64,000 nt of DNA from contig JAHBXS010000002.1 in NCBI GenBank assembly GCA_019636375.1, positions 895,621 through 959,620 of the forward strand. Reading direction: 5' to 3'. The translations under genes were made by a program, and so were the position numbers. Shown piece after piece: positions 17,878 to 25,420 of this stretch. How positions within the stretch are numbered: position 1 is the first letter of the stretch; each line of letters begins with the position of its first letter. The notes beneath the pieces were generated by a model that was given only the letters and a program-made list of their open reading frames with translations, made no database searches and was not told the origin of the DNA. The stretch comes from Pirellulaceae bacterium (GTDB lineage: Bacteria > Planctomycetota > Planctomycetia > Pirellulales > Pirellulaceae).

Positions 17878-20800
17878 CTCCGGGCTCGGGTTGAATAGCG
17901 TCGTAGATCGCCCGCGAGAGAGCCTCGAACGCAACATTGCCGAACTCCGCATCATCCATATAGCGGGTGACGATCGCGTCGTTGTCTGCCATCCGCTGAA
18001 CAATCAGCTTCTCCAACAACTCCTTGAGGCCAAGCTGAAATTTGTCAAAGGGATTGGCCCGCCGAAGTTTAATCACTTGCTCATCACTCGTCGCCTTCTC
18101 ACGAATCTGCTCGAAAAAGAAGCGGTCTTCTTCGGTAAACTCCGTTCCGAAGCGTTCATTCAAAATCTGAATGATTTCCGAAAGAGGAGCTTTGTCCTCT
18201 TTCGCCCTCCCCGTTCCTACATCGGTGGGACTTTTGACACCCTCTAAATCACCCTCGCGAACTTCAATCGCACCAGAAAACACCCGTTGAAGTCGGTAGA
18301 ATTGCAGATCAACCTCATCTGCAATACTGACCCGTTCGACATTGCGGTCGACCTGTAATTCCGGGAGGAGCAGGCGTCCAAAACTGTACAACATCTCCAA
18401 AGAGGCATCCGTGTACGGAGCGATTTGGCTGAGAAACGAGTACAACTTCACAAAACCTTGCAACCTATCCCGAAACTCCCTCCGCTTGTCTTCCTCAGCA
18501 ATCGCTTTGAATCGGTCCACGGACGGCTGCAAATGCTTGCTCATTCCCTGATGATCGCGGGAAGCCTGCCGATCCAGTGGTTTGTAGAAAATTTTGGCAA
18601 ACGCTTCGACTTCGCTCCAATAGTAAACTTGATACGCATCCAGCTCGTGTTTGAGCGACTCCAGCCGCTGAGGATCGGAAGCTTCTTGCAGACTCGTGGC
18701 GTCGTAGTAAGGCTTAAACGCCTTATAAATGTCATCCGCCTCGTTCACAAAATCCAGAACAAACGGATTGTCTTTACCCGGAATTTTCCGATTCAGTCGC
18801 GACAAAGTTTGGACAGCTTGAACGCCGTCCAGCCGCTTGTCCACATACATCGCGCACAACAACGGTTGATCGAACCCTGTTTGATATTTATTGGCAACCA
18901 GCAACACCTGGTAATCGGGCGAATCAAAACGTTCGGCCAAATTCTTTTCGCTGATCGGTTTCCCGCTCACGCAATCGACATTCATCCCCGGCTCGGTGTA
19001 TTCCAGCCCAGTATCTGGGTCTTTGACCGTGCCACTAAAGGCGACGAGTGGCCGCACGTTGCCGATCTGGTGTTCGGCGAGGTACCGTTCAAAGGCCTGC
19101 ATATAGCGCACGGCATGTAGTCGCGACGAGGTGACGACCATCGCCTTGGCTCGCCCCCCTAATTGAGAAATCACCTTTTGTCGGAAATGTTCGATGATGA
19201 CCTCTGTCTTTTGCTCGATGTTGTGTGGGTGGAGGCTCATGAACTTGGCCAAAGCCCGCGCGGCTTTTTTTTTCGGAAGGTTTGGGTCATCCTCTATGGC
19301 CTTGACCAATCGATAATAGGTCGCGTAGGTCGTGTAGTTCTGCACCACATCCAGGATAAACCCCTCTTCGATCGCTTGCCGCATCGAGTACAGGTGAAAC
19401 GCCCCGGGCAAACCGCTGGCGCCCTTGCGACCGAACAACTCCAGTGTCTTCCCCTTCGGAGTCGCTGTGAAAGCGAAGAAACTAAGGTTAGGCTGACGCC
19501 CCCGCGATTGCATGACCTGATTCAGTCGATCTTCCCAATCTGGTAACTCTTCGTCGTTCTCCGCCTGGACCGCAGAACCGAGGATCGCTTTCAGTTCTCG
19601 TGCCGACTCGCCGCTTTGGCTGGAATGGGCCTCATCGACGATGATCGCATATCGTCGCCGGGCGATTTCCGCCTCCCATTGTTTCGCTGTTGCCTGCTCC
19701 TCTGCCGTTGCCTGCTCTTGGTTATCGGCACCGGCAACGTGCAATAAACCGCGCAGCACAAACGGAAATTTCTGCAACGTCGTGATGACGATCTTCGTGC
19801 CGTCGATCAGTGCTTCTGCCAATTGTTTGGAGTCTCTGTCAATCGCTTTGACGACCCCTTGAGCGTGCTCAATTTGGTAAATCGCATCTTGAAGCTGTCG
19901 GTCCAGGACTTGCCGGTCGGTGATGACCACGACGCAGTCGAACACCTTTTGATCTTGCGAATCATGCAGGCTAGCCAAACGGTGCGAGAGCCATGAGATA
20001 CTGTTGGTCTTGCCGCTGCCAGCCGAATGTTGGATCAAGTAATTCCGTCCCACCCCGTCGGTTGCCGATGTCGCAATCAGCTTGCGAACTGCATCGAGTT
20101 GGTGATAGCGGGGAAAGATCATCGTTTCTTTGGTGACCCAGCGGTGCCCTCCTTTTCCGTCCTCGACCTTTTCTTCTTTCTTTTCCAGGAAAATAAAACT
20201 CCCCAGAATCTCCATAAAGCTTCCGACGGCCAAGACCTCTTCCCAAAAGTAGCCCGTTCGATAACCCGACTCATGCTGTGGGTTCCCGGCACCGCAGATG
20301 ATTTGCCCCGGATGACTCCCCCGATTGAAAGGCAGAAAGAAAGTTTTGTCCCCTGCCAAGCGAGTGGTCATGTAGACTTCGTTAGGGTCCGCAGCGAAAT
20401 GGACGAGCGAGCGTTTCTTGAACTCAAAAATTGGCGCGCGGGAATCGCGGTCCTCGCGGTATTGTTGGACGGCGTGGCTCCAGTTCTGGCCGGTTCCGGG
20501 GTTCTTTAGCTCCACCGTTGCGACGGGAAGACCGTTGACCGACAGCACCATATCCAGGGTACTGTTGTCCCCTGGATGGCAGGCGACTTGGCGAGTAACC
20601 GTCAGCCGATTTTTGCCGTACAACTCGTACATCTCGAAGTTACCGCCGTGGGCCGGTTTGAAGTAGGCCAAGCGAAACTTTTTGCCGTAGAACTTAAAAC
20701 CGTGTCGCAGGACGTACAGCGACCCCTTTGAATTGAGCTCCTTGACGAGCGCGGCGATCATCAGAGCCTCTAATCCCGTCCCGTGGAGTTCACGCATAGT

Positions 20801-20962
20801 GTTCCAGAGCTTGGGCTGGGTATCTTCGAGAAACGCCAGCACTTGCGTGGGAAATAACGCGAGATTCTTGTCCCATTCGGAGTGATTGCCAACGACCCAG
20901 CCGTTTCCGACCAAAATTTCCTGAACCTGGGTCTCGAAGGCTTTTTCGGTGGTTTGGTTCAT
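17861..20962 (-). CDS. hsdR: Type I restriction endonuclease subunit R
   Basis: 1,033 residues, normal for HsdR. A PDDEXK nuclease domain lies near the N-terminus (D137 in STLDMVLSVNG and E151-L-K153 in VATVELKNPG). The SF2 translocase motifs follow: Walker A in IQHSAGSGKTNSISWL (about residue 310), DEAH in IIVDEAHSSQSG, TATP in FFAFTATPKGK, and motif VI region in QTLSRLNRKIPG. It cleaves unmodified DNA after ATP-driven translocation as part of HsdR2M2S. It is the last gene of the operon, separated from the 64-aa gene by 235 bp that contain direct repeats. No Shine-Dalgarno is visible before its ATG. Confidence 0.97.
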   Translation of the reverse strand: MNQTTEKAFETQVQEILVGNGWVVGNHSEWDKNLALFPTQVLAFLEDTQPKLWNTMRELHGTGLEALMIAALVKELNSKGSLYVLRHGFKFYGKKFRLAYFKPAHGGNFEMYELYGKNRLTVTRQVACHPGDNSTLDMVLSVNGLPVATVELKNPGTGQNWSHAVQQYREDRDSRAPIFEFKKRSLVHFAADPNEVYMTTRLAGDKTFFLPFNRGSHPGQIICGAGNPQHESGYRTGYFWEEVLAVGSFMEILGSFIFLEKKEEKVEDGKGGHRWVTKETMIFPRYHQLDAVRKLIATSATDGVGRNYLIQHSAGSGKTNSISWLSHRLASLHDSQDQKVFDCVVVITDRQVLDRQLQDAIYQIEHAQGVVKAIDRDSKQLAEALIDGTKIVITTLQKFPFVLRGLLHVAGADNQEQATAEEQATAKQWEAEIARRRYAIIVDEAHSSQSGESARELKAILGSAVQAENDEELPDWEDRLNQVMQSRGRQPNLSFFAFTATPKGKTLELFGRKGASGLPGAFHLYSMRQAIEEGFILDVVQNYTTYATYYRLVKAIEDDPNLPKKKAARALAKFMSLHPHNIEQKTEVIIEHFRQKVISQLGGRAKAMVVTSSRLHAVRYMQAFERYLAEHQIGNVRPLVAFSGTVKDPDTGLEYTEPGMNVDCVSGKPISEKNLAERFDSPDYQVLLVANKYQTGFDQPLLCAMYVDKRLDGVQAVQTLSRLNRKIPGKDNPFVLDFVNEADDIYKAFKPYYDATSLQEASDPQRLESLKHELDAYQVYYWSEVEAFAKIFYKPLDRQASRDHQGMSKHLQPSVDRFKAIAEEDKRREFRDRLQGFVKLYSFLSQIAPYTDASLEMLYSFGRLLLPELQVDRNVERVSIADEVDLQFYRLQRVFSGAIEVREGDLEGVKSPTDVGTGRAKEDKAPLSEIIQILNERFGTEFTEEDRFFFEQIREKATSDEQVIKLRRANPFDKFQLGLKELLEKLIVQRMADNDAIVTRYMDDAEFGNVAFEALSRAIYDAIQPEPGGDRPD

Positions 20963-21094
20963 GTCATCAAATAGCCATCAAATAAGATTTTGGTCCAAAA
21001 CAGGCGAAAAATCGGCATTTTTTCACTTTCCTACTGTTGAACCGCCCCCTTTTTCGGGAATCTGTCAAATAACCATCAAATAAGAATTTTGACC
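20963..21094 (-). promoter_or_regulatory. Paired direct repeats upstream of hsdR
   Basis: Two copies of a roughly 32-bp sequence (20963-20996 and 21064-21094) share, on the minus strand, AAAATTCTTATTTGATGG-type DNA. Each copy holds two TATTTGA boxes 11 bp apart, that is one helical turn. The proximal copy touches the hsdR start codon. This arrangement suits a regulator-binding site that could set hsdR expression separately from the methylase genes; no regulator gene is identified in the operon. Confidence 0.45.
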
Positions 21095-21197
21095 TAATCA
21101 AGCCCACAACAGGAGAATTGCGTCGTATTCAAGCGTCCCTTTGCAAACTTGATTCGACCGTCTGAGACAGTTCAGACGAACTCTGACCAGAAAAATT

Positions 21198-21392
21198 TTA
21201 TTTGGGCTCGTCAGAGTTCTTCACATTTGACGTGTTTTGATTGGCAGCCGAAGACGAATAGATGACTGGCTCTCGCGGAACCGAGTTTCTGGGTTGAGAG
21301 CTGTGAATTAGGATATTTTGCTTCCAAACAGGCCAAGAGGCAACAATTTCACTGGCCCGTTCAATTTGTTCTTGGAGTTCTCTGTTGGTCAT
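21198..21392 (-). CDS. Small hypothetical protein coupled to dCTP deaminase
   Basis: 64 residues (MTNRELQEQIERASEIVASW, then PVWKQNILIHSSQPRNSVPR). Its ATG overlaps the deaminase stop (ATGA), and an AGGAG ribosome site lies 7 nt upstream inside the deaminase gene, so it is very likely translated. The N-terminal half is a predicted amphipathic helix, the C-terminal third is Ser/Asn rich and probably disordered. No known domain recognised. The tight coupling suggests a role with the deaminase, for example binding or restraining it; that is inference. Confidence 0.75.
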   Translation of the reverse strand: MTNRELQEQIERASEIVASWPVWKQNILIHSSQPRNSVPREPVIYSSSAANQNTSNVKNSDEPK

Positions 21393-22951
21393 TGGTCCAT
21401 CTCCTGATTACCTTTTGCCCTGCTGACGCTTTCGCCAAAAACCTTGGACGCTGTATTCTCCATATCCAAATAGGTCGTCGGCTTCATTTGTAAACGAAGT
21501 TGAGCATCTTCGATACGCCAATCCAATTTCTTTCCAGTATCGCTGTTTTTTCTGGTTAAGGGGTAACTGGACCCCAAATTCATCGAGAAAAGTTCAAAAA
21601 ATCGACGAGGGCCAACTCCCACGAACGGCTCGAACACCACCTTTCCGCCCCGCTCATTCTGGGCAGTACCCGATGAAACAATCGAATCATCGTGGAACTC
21701 GAACGCCTTACTTTTGGAATAGGGTTCCACGTAGGCCACTCGCTCAATTCCCGCAGCGATGATGTGCTTAGCACAATTATGGCATGGAAACGTGGTGCAA
21801 TACAGATGGGCATCTAAACAAGAAATCCCTCGTCGGGAACAACTCAAAATTGCCTCCATTTCGGCATGAACTACCCGCCCAAACTCAGTTAAATCGCGAA
21901 TCCCACTCTTCTTTAAGACTTTTTTCAGCGTTTCACCGTCAAAATTCGGGTCCTCTGCACGAACCTCCCCGATGATCCGCTCGATAATGGCCAATTGTTC
22001 CTCTCGGTTTGAATCACCGCCCCGGGTGAAGTCGCGGCCTCGGGGGACGTCCTCCAGGCATCCTGTCTGCGGATTGCGTTTGGGCCAATACAGCCCACCC
22101 TTTGGACTGGGGCACTCATTTGCTCCGGTCGATAAAATTTCCTCGCCGCGGGCAATCACAGCCCCAACTTGGCGAGACAAGTCGGCTGACCGCAGGGCCG
22201 CTGCGAAGGCCAAAAACATCGCATACTCATCGAACGACGGAGTTAAGAATGGATTGCCAAACCACAATTCAACCAACCGTTGAATATCGCATCGCAACCG
22301 GCTGTGGTTATCTGAAAGACTCACAAAAAAATCAGCGAGGTGAAAAGTGGCATTAACCCGTTGTCCATGATCTTTGTTTGATGCCTCTTGGTCACGATTT
22401 ATCAATTTTTGTGCGTCCTCAGGTGACATCCCCTTGTTGTTCACCAAGTGTTCTCGACGGCGACTGGCTTCCGAGTGTACGCCCAGGAGGATAAACCCGG
22501 AACCATAAACGATTCGCAAACGCTCGACTTCTTCGGGTCGTTTCAGCGAATCGATAATGTAGGCCGTTTTTGGGAGTGGGATTGCGCCTGAGTCTGGATT
22601 TAAGCCCATTTCGCGTTGCAAGGTCCTACGTTTCGAAGCGATATATGTCGCGGCACCATTTGCCAGAATTGCCGGATCATTCGTTCCGGTATCTGCTCCA
22701 AGCCGACGGCAATCGTCACCAGCGTCCATCAATCGCGTGTAGCGTTCAAATTCACTGCAACCGACGAGATCAACTTCAACCACTTGAGGAATAATTTCTT
22801 GGGATATTTTTACCAATTCGGTGTGATAACCGGCCCTCCCCAATCGCTCGCGCAAGAGGTCAATGACCAAATTAATTTCCGTCCCAACCGCGCATACCAA
22901 GCCAATGGCCAACTCGGAATCGAGTTCATTTGCATCAAGCGGATTTGTCAT
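21389..22951 (-). CDS. dcd: Anti-phage dCTP deaminase (Dcd/AvcD-like)
   Basis: 520 residues. The C-terminal half has the zinc-dependent cytidine/dCMP deaminase signature: H362-A-E364 in VVHAEMEAIL and P389-C390-H-N-C393 in TTFPCHNCAKHIIAA. The N-terminal half (IGLVCAVGTEINLVIDLLRE) matches the P-loop-NTPase-like domain of phage-defence deaminases, here without an obvious GKT/S loop. Known relatives deplete dCTP on infection. A long insert between LSTGANECPSPKGGLYWPKR and the HAE motif is typical of this group. Strong AGGAG precedes the ATG. It sits between hsdS and hsdR, 41 bp after hsdS, and overlaps the 64-aa gene by 4 bp. Confidence 0.9.
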   Translation of the reverse strand: MTNPLDANELDSELAIGLVCAVGTEINLVIDLLRERLGRAGYHTELVKISQEIIPQVVEVDLVGCSEFERYTRLMDAGDDCRRLGADTGTNDPAILANGAATYIASKRRTLQREMGLNPDSGAIPLPKTAYIIDSLKRPEEVERLRIVYGSGFILLGVHSEASRRREHLVNNKGMSPEDAQKLINRDQEASNKDHGQRVNATFHLADFFVSLSDNHSRLRCDIQRLVELWFGNPFLTPSFDEYAMFLAFAAALRSADLSRQVGAVIARGEEILSTGANECPSPKGGLYWPKRNPQTGCLEDVPRGRDFTRGGDSNREEQLAIIERIIGEVRAEDPNFDGETLKKVLKKSGIRDLTEFGRVVHAEMEAILSCSRRGISCLDAHLYCTTFPCHNCAKHIIAAGIERVAYVEPYSKSKAFEFHDDSIVSSGTAQNERGGKVVFEPFVGVGPRRFFELFSMNLGSSYPLTRKNSDTGKKLDWRIEDAQLRLQMKPTTYLDMENTASKVFGESVSRAKGNQEMDQ

Positions 22952-22992
22952 GGTTCGCTCCTGTTTTGGTGATTAACCCAGCGAGGCAATCC

Positions 22993-24327
22993 TTACGAGT
23001 GCTCCATCGACCGGACATCGATTTTGCCGGTGACGGCGGCGGTAATCAGAGCCGTGCGGTACTCCTGCAACCGCTCGATCGCTTCCTCGACCTTGGCGAC
23101 TAGAGCATCGAGCTTTGCAGTTTCTGTGTCCAAATATGCGGCAATCGCGGTTTGTTCTTGGAGAGGTGGAAGCGGGATGTTCAGTGACCTAACGATGTCT
23201 GTGTTCAGATTTGGTTGCCCGCTGCCTTGTTTGATTCGGTCACGCAAATTCGCGGTGAGTGACTTCAAAAAGTAGTAGAGAAATAACTTGTTAGACGCCT
23301 TGCTCAGGCCCTCGAAAACCACGATGCCGTCGTTCGCGCAGCCGGTTATCGCAAGAATCTTTGGCACACCCAATGTCGCGCCACTGTTCGTTAGAACCAA
23401 TGTGCCAGATCGAATTGTGCGGCTATTAGCGGCACCCTCTTCGGTTAGCATAGTTTCCGTACCGGTGAGAAAAACCTTCTCGTCCTTCGTCACTTCTCCG
23501 ACGGTTATCCAAGGAATGAAGTCGCCATCGAAGTAACGTGGATCGCCAGCCGGTCGGGGGGATGCGCCTCTCACAATGACCGATATATGACCGAATTTCT
23601 TTACTGCCCAGCGCTCGGGAATATCCCCGAGCCAATCGATGCCCGATGGTTTGAGGGGTGGGTTGGCGGGGAGTCCGGCGGCGCGGGCGGCGGCGGGGGG
23701 AAGGCCGCGAGTCACCGTCCGCGAAATCAACGCCGTCCGCTTCTCACGCAAACGCTCGATCAACTCCCGCTTCTTAAACACCAAACAATCTATCCGACTC
23801 GTCTCAACATCCAAAAACCTAGCAATCGCTCGTTGCTCGTCATTGGAAGGAAGCGGTAGCACACAGTTGCCGATAAAATCCCAACTCGCGCGTGGCATCT
23901 TCGAGCCGTAAGTGGAAGAGTCGACGAGCTTTATAAAGCCGTCGCTCAGCAACGCATTACGCAGAGCAACGCGGTCGAACTCGATACTATCAAGTACAAG
24001 CAATTCCGTAGAGCATAGACCGTCGAAATCTGGAGTGCATGCTTTTGCAAGGTATGGGCGAAGCTTTCCAAATAACGTATGCCCAGCTTTGAAAGCGTTA
24101 GCAGTTCCCGTCGGAACAATATCTGGGTTTAGTGGCAAAAGACGTCCCGTCCACGATTCGATGTTCTCCATTCCGACATAGGGAACCGGGTTATCTTCAT
24201 CGGCGTCAACTTTCTTGTCGGTAAGACGAACGGTTTTCTTGAGGCGCTTCAATTCCCAATGCTCCGGCACATCCCCCAACCACTCGACCCCACTCGGTTT
24301 GTATTTCGGATAAGGCTTCAATCTCAT
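22993..24327 (-). CDS. hsdS: Type I restriction-modification specificity subunit S
   Basis: About 444 residues with two target-recognition domains. Each begins with the same conserved lead: YKPSGVEWLGDVPEHWELKR at the N-terminus and LKPSGIDWLGDIPERWAVKK about residue 230. Each ends with the conserved helix LP....EQ.AIA..LD.ET (SNDEQRAIARFLDVETSRID and LQEQTAIAAYLDTETAKLDA). The ATG at 24327 follows a GGGGGGAAGG ribosome site; a longer GTG form from 24435 has no support. It determines the DNA sequence recognised by the HsdM/HsdR complex. Recognition sequence not predictable here. Confidence 0.95.
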   Translation of the reverse strand: MRLKPYPKYKPSGVEWLGDVPEHWELKRLKKTVRLTDKKVDADEDNPVPYVGMENIESWTGRLLPLNPDIVPTGTANAFKAGHTLFGKLRPYLAKACTPDFDGLCSTELLVLDSIEFDRVALRNALLSDGFIKLVDSSTYGSKMPRASWDFIGNCVLPLPSNDEQRAIARFLDVETSRIDCLVFKKRELIERLREKRTALISRTVTRGLPPAAARAAGLPANPPLKPSGIDWLGDIPERWAVKKFGHISVIVRGASPRPAGDPRYFDGDFIPWITVGEVTKDEKVFLTGTETMLTEEGAANSRTIRSGTLVLTNSGATLGVPKILAITGCANDGIVVFEGLSKASNKLFLYYFLKSLTANLRDRIKQGSGQPNLNTDIVRSLNIPLPPLQEQTAIAAYLDTETAKLDALVAKVEEAIERLQEYRTALITAAVTGKIDVRSMEHS

Positions 24328-24479
24328 CCTTCCCCCCTTTGCGGCTTGGCGTCTTTGCGCGCCACTAACCCACCCTGTCTCGCGCGAAAACACGAAGATA
24401 CCTCGTCCATCAATCGCAATGACTCCCCCGACCACTCGACGCCGCTGAGGCTGGATTTTGAAAAACGTTTAAATCTCAT
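24324..24479 (-). pseudogene. 51-codon hsdS-like leader ORF between nuclease and hsdS
   Basis: The minus-strand frame from ATG 24479 reads MRFKRFSKSSLSGVEWSGES and then continues for 31 codons to a TGA that overlaps the hsdS ATG (ATGA). The start overlaps the nuclease stop (TGATG). Its first 20 residues mimic the HsdS lead MRLKPYPKYKPSGVEWLGDV. The rest reads through a CGCAAAGACGCC-type repeat. I interpret it as the 5' stump of an hsdS copy cut off by the repeat, kept as a translational bridge. It could also be a real short peptide. Confidence 0.5.
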
Positions 24480-25420
24480 CAGTCCTCACCCAAGTACGCC
24501 GCCAACAAATAGGGCTTGGCCTTCTCAATGTCTGCTACCTCATGCAAAGTCAACTCGAAGTTTCCAGTACCCCAATGACCAATGTTTGTTACGTCACGAG
24601 AGAACCCCTTGACCTCAGGATATTTCTCCGGCGGTAACGGTAAAATGACGCGGATCGCCTTGTTGTGAAACACAACCGTCGCAAAATTCCGCAGCCGCCT
24701 GAAGGCAATGTAGTGCTTTAAGTCCTTACGCTGAACGTCATCCCCCAATGACATCAAATGAGCTTCGAGTTCCTTGAAAATCTCGTCGATTAACGGAGGC
24801 ATATCGGCAAGCCATTGTTCCAACGTTTTATCTGTCGTTGTTTTCGACTTTTCGGTGTTCGTTTTTTCAGGCTTGGGCGTCTTACCGCCGTTCCCCGAAC
24901 TCCCACCGGGTTTGACTGTTACGGCATTCGCCAACTCCAGCAACAATAAATCCGGTCCGAATCGCCGGTAACGAATCAACTCGATGTTGCGGTTGATCTG
25001 CTGGACGGCGTGCCCATCATATTTGGTGAAATCCGCAGCAATGCAAATCAATCGTGGGGCCGACCAATCAATGGCGTCAGCGGCGGCCTTGCCGTATTTT
25101 TCCAAGACCAGCAATTTAAATTCGGCCTGATGGTCCATCAGCCAATCCAGATAATACAACCCCTGGTTGATGACATTCTCATTCGATGAGCGTTTGTATT
25201 CCAGAATTGTGGGGCAATTATTTTCATCGAGCCCCAATGTGTCGATTCGTCCGCCATGCGTCTTGCCGGTGGAATATTCCGACGCCAAAAACCGAATCCC
25301 CAATAACGATTCAAGGTTGTTTTCGATCAGGGTCTGCAATGCCTTTTCCAAATGCAAAGTCGATGAAGCAACCGCTTGGCATTTTTCACCTACAATTTGA
25401 AACAGTCGAATGTCGCTCAT
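24479..25420 (-). CDS. PDDEXK-type nuclease with C-terminal DUF5655 domain
   Basis: 313 residues. The N-terminal half has a restriction-endonuclease-like core: E.... followed by GGRIDTLGLDENNCPTILEY, then K in EYKRSSNENVINQGLYYLDW (motif D-x(n)-E-x-K). A low-complexity Lys/Thr/Pro linker (about 175-200) leads to a C-terminal DUF5655 segment (IDEIFKELEAHLMSLGDDVQ ... RKDLKHYIAFRRLRNFATVV). It overlaps hsdM by 4 bp (ATGA), with GAGGTG upstream as ribosome site. Likely a DNA-acting accessory of the type I system; whether it cuts DNA is not shown. Confidence 0.82.
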   Translation of the reverse strand: MSDIRLFQIVGEKCQAVASSTLHLEKALQTLIENNLESLLGIRFLASEYSTGKTHGGRIDTLGLDENNCPTILEYKRSSNENVINQGLYYLDWLMDHQAEFKLLVLEKYGKAAADAIDWSAPRLICIAADFTKYDGHAVQQINRNIELIRYRRFGPDLLLLELANAVTVKPGGSSGNGGKTPKPEKTNTEKSKTTTDKTLEQWLADMPPLIDEIFKELEAHLMSLGDDVQRKDLKHYIAFRRLRNFATVVFHNKAIRVILPLPPEKYPEVKGFSRDVTNIGHWGTGNFELTLHEVADIEKAKPYLLAAYLGED

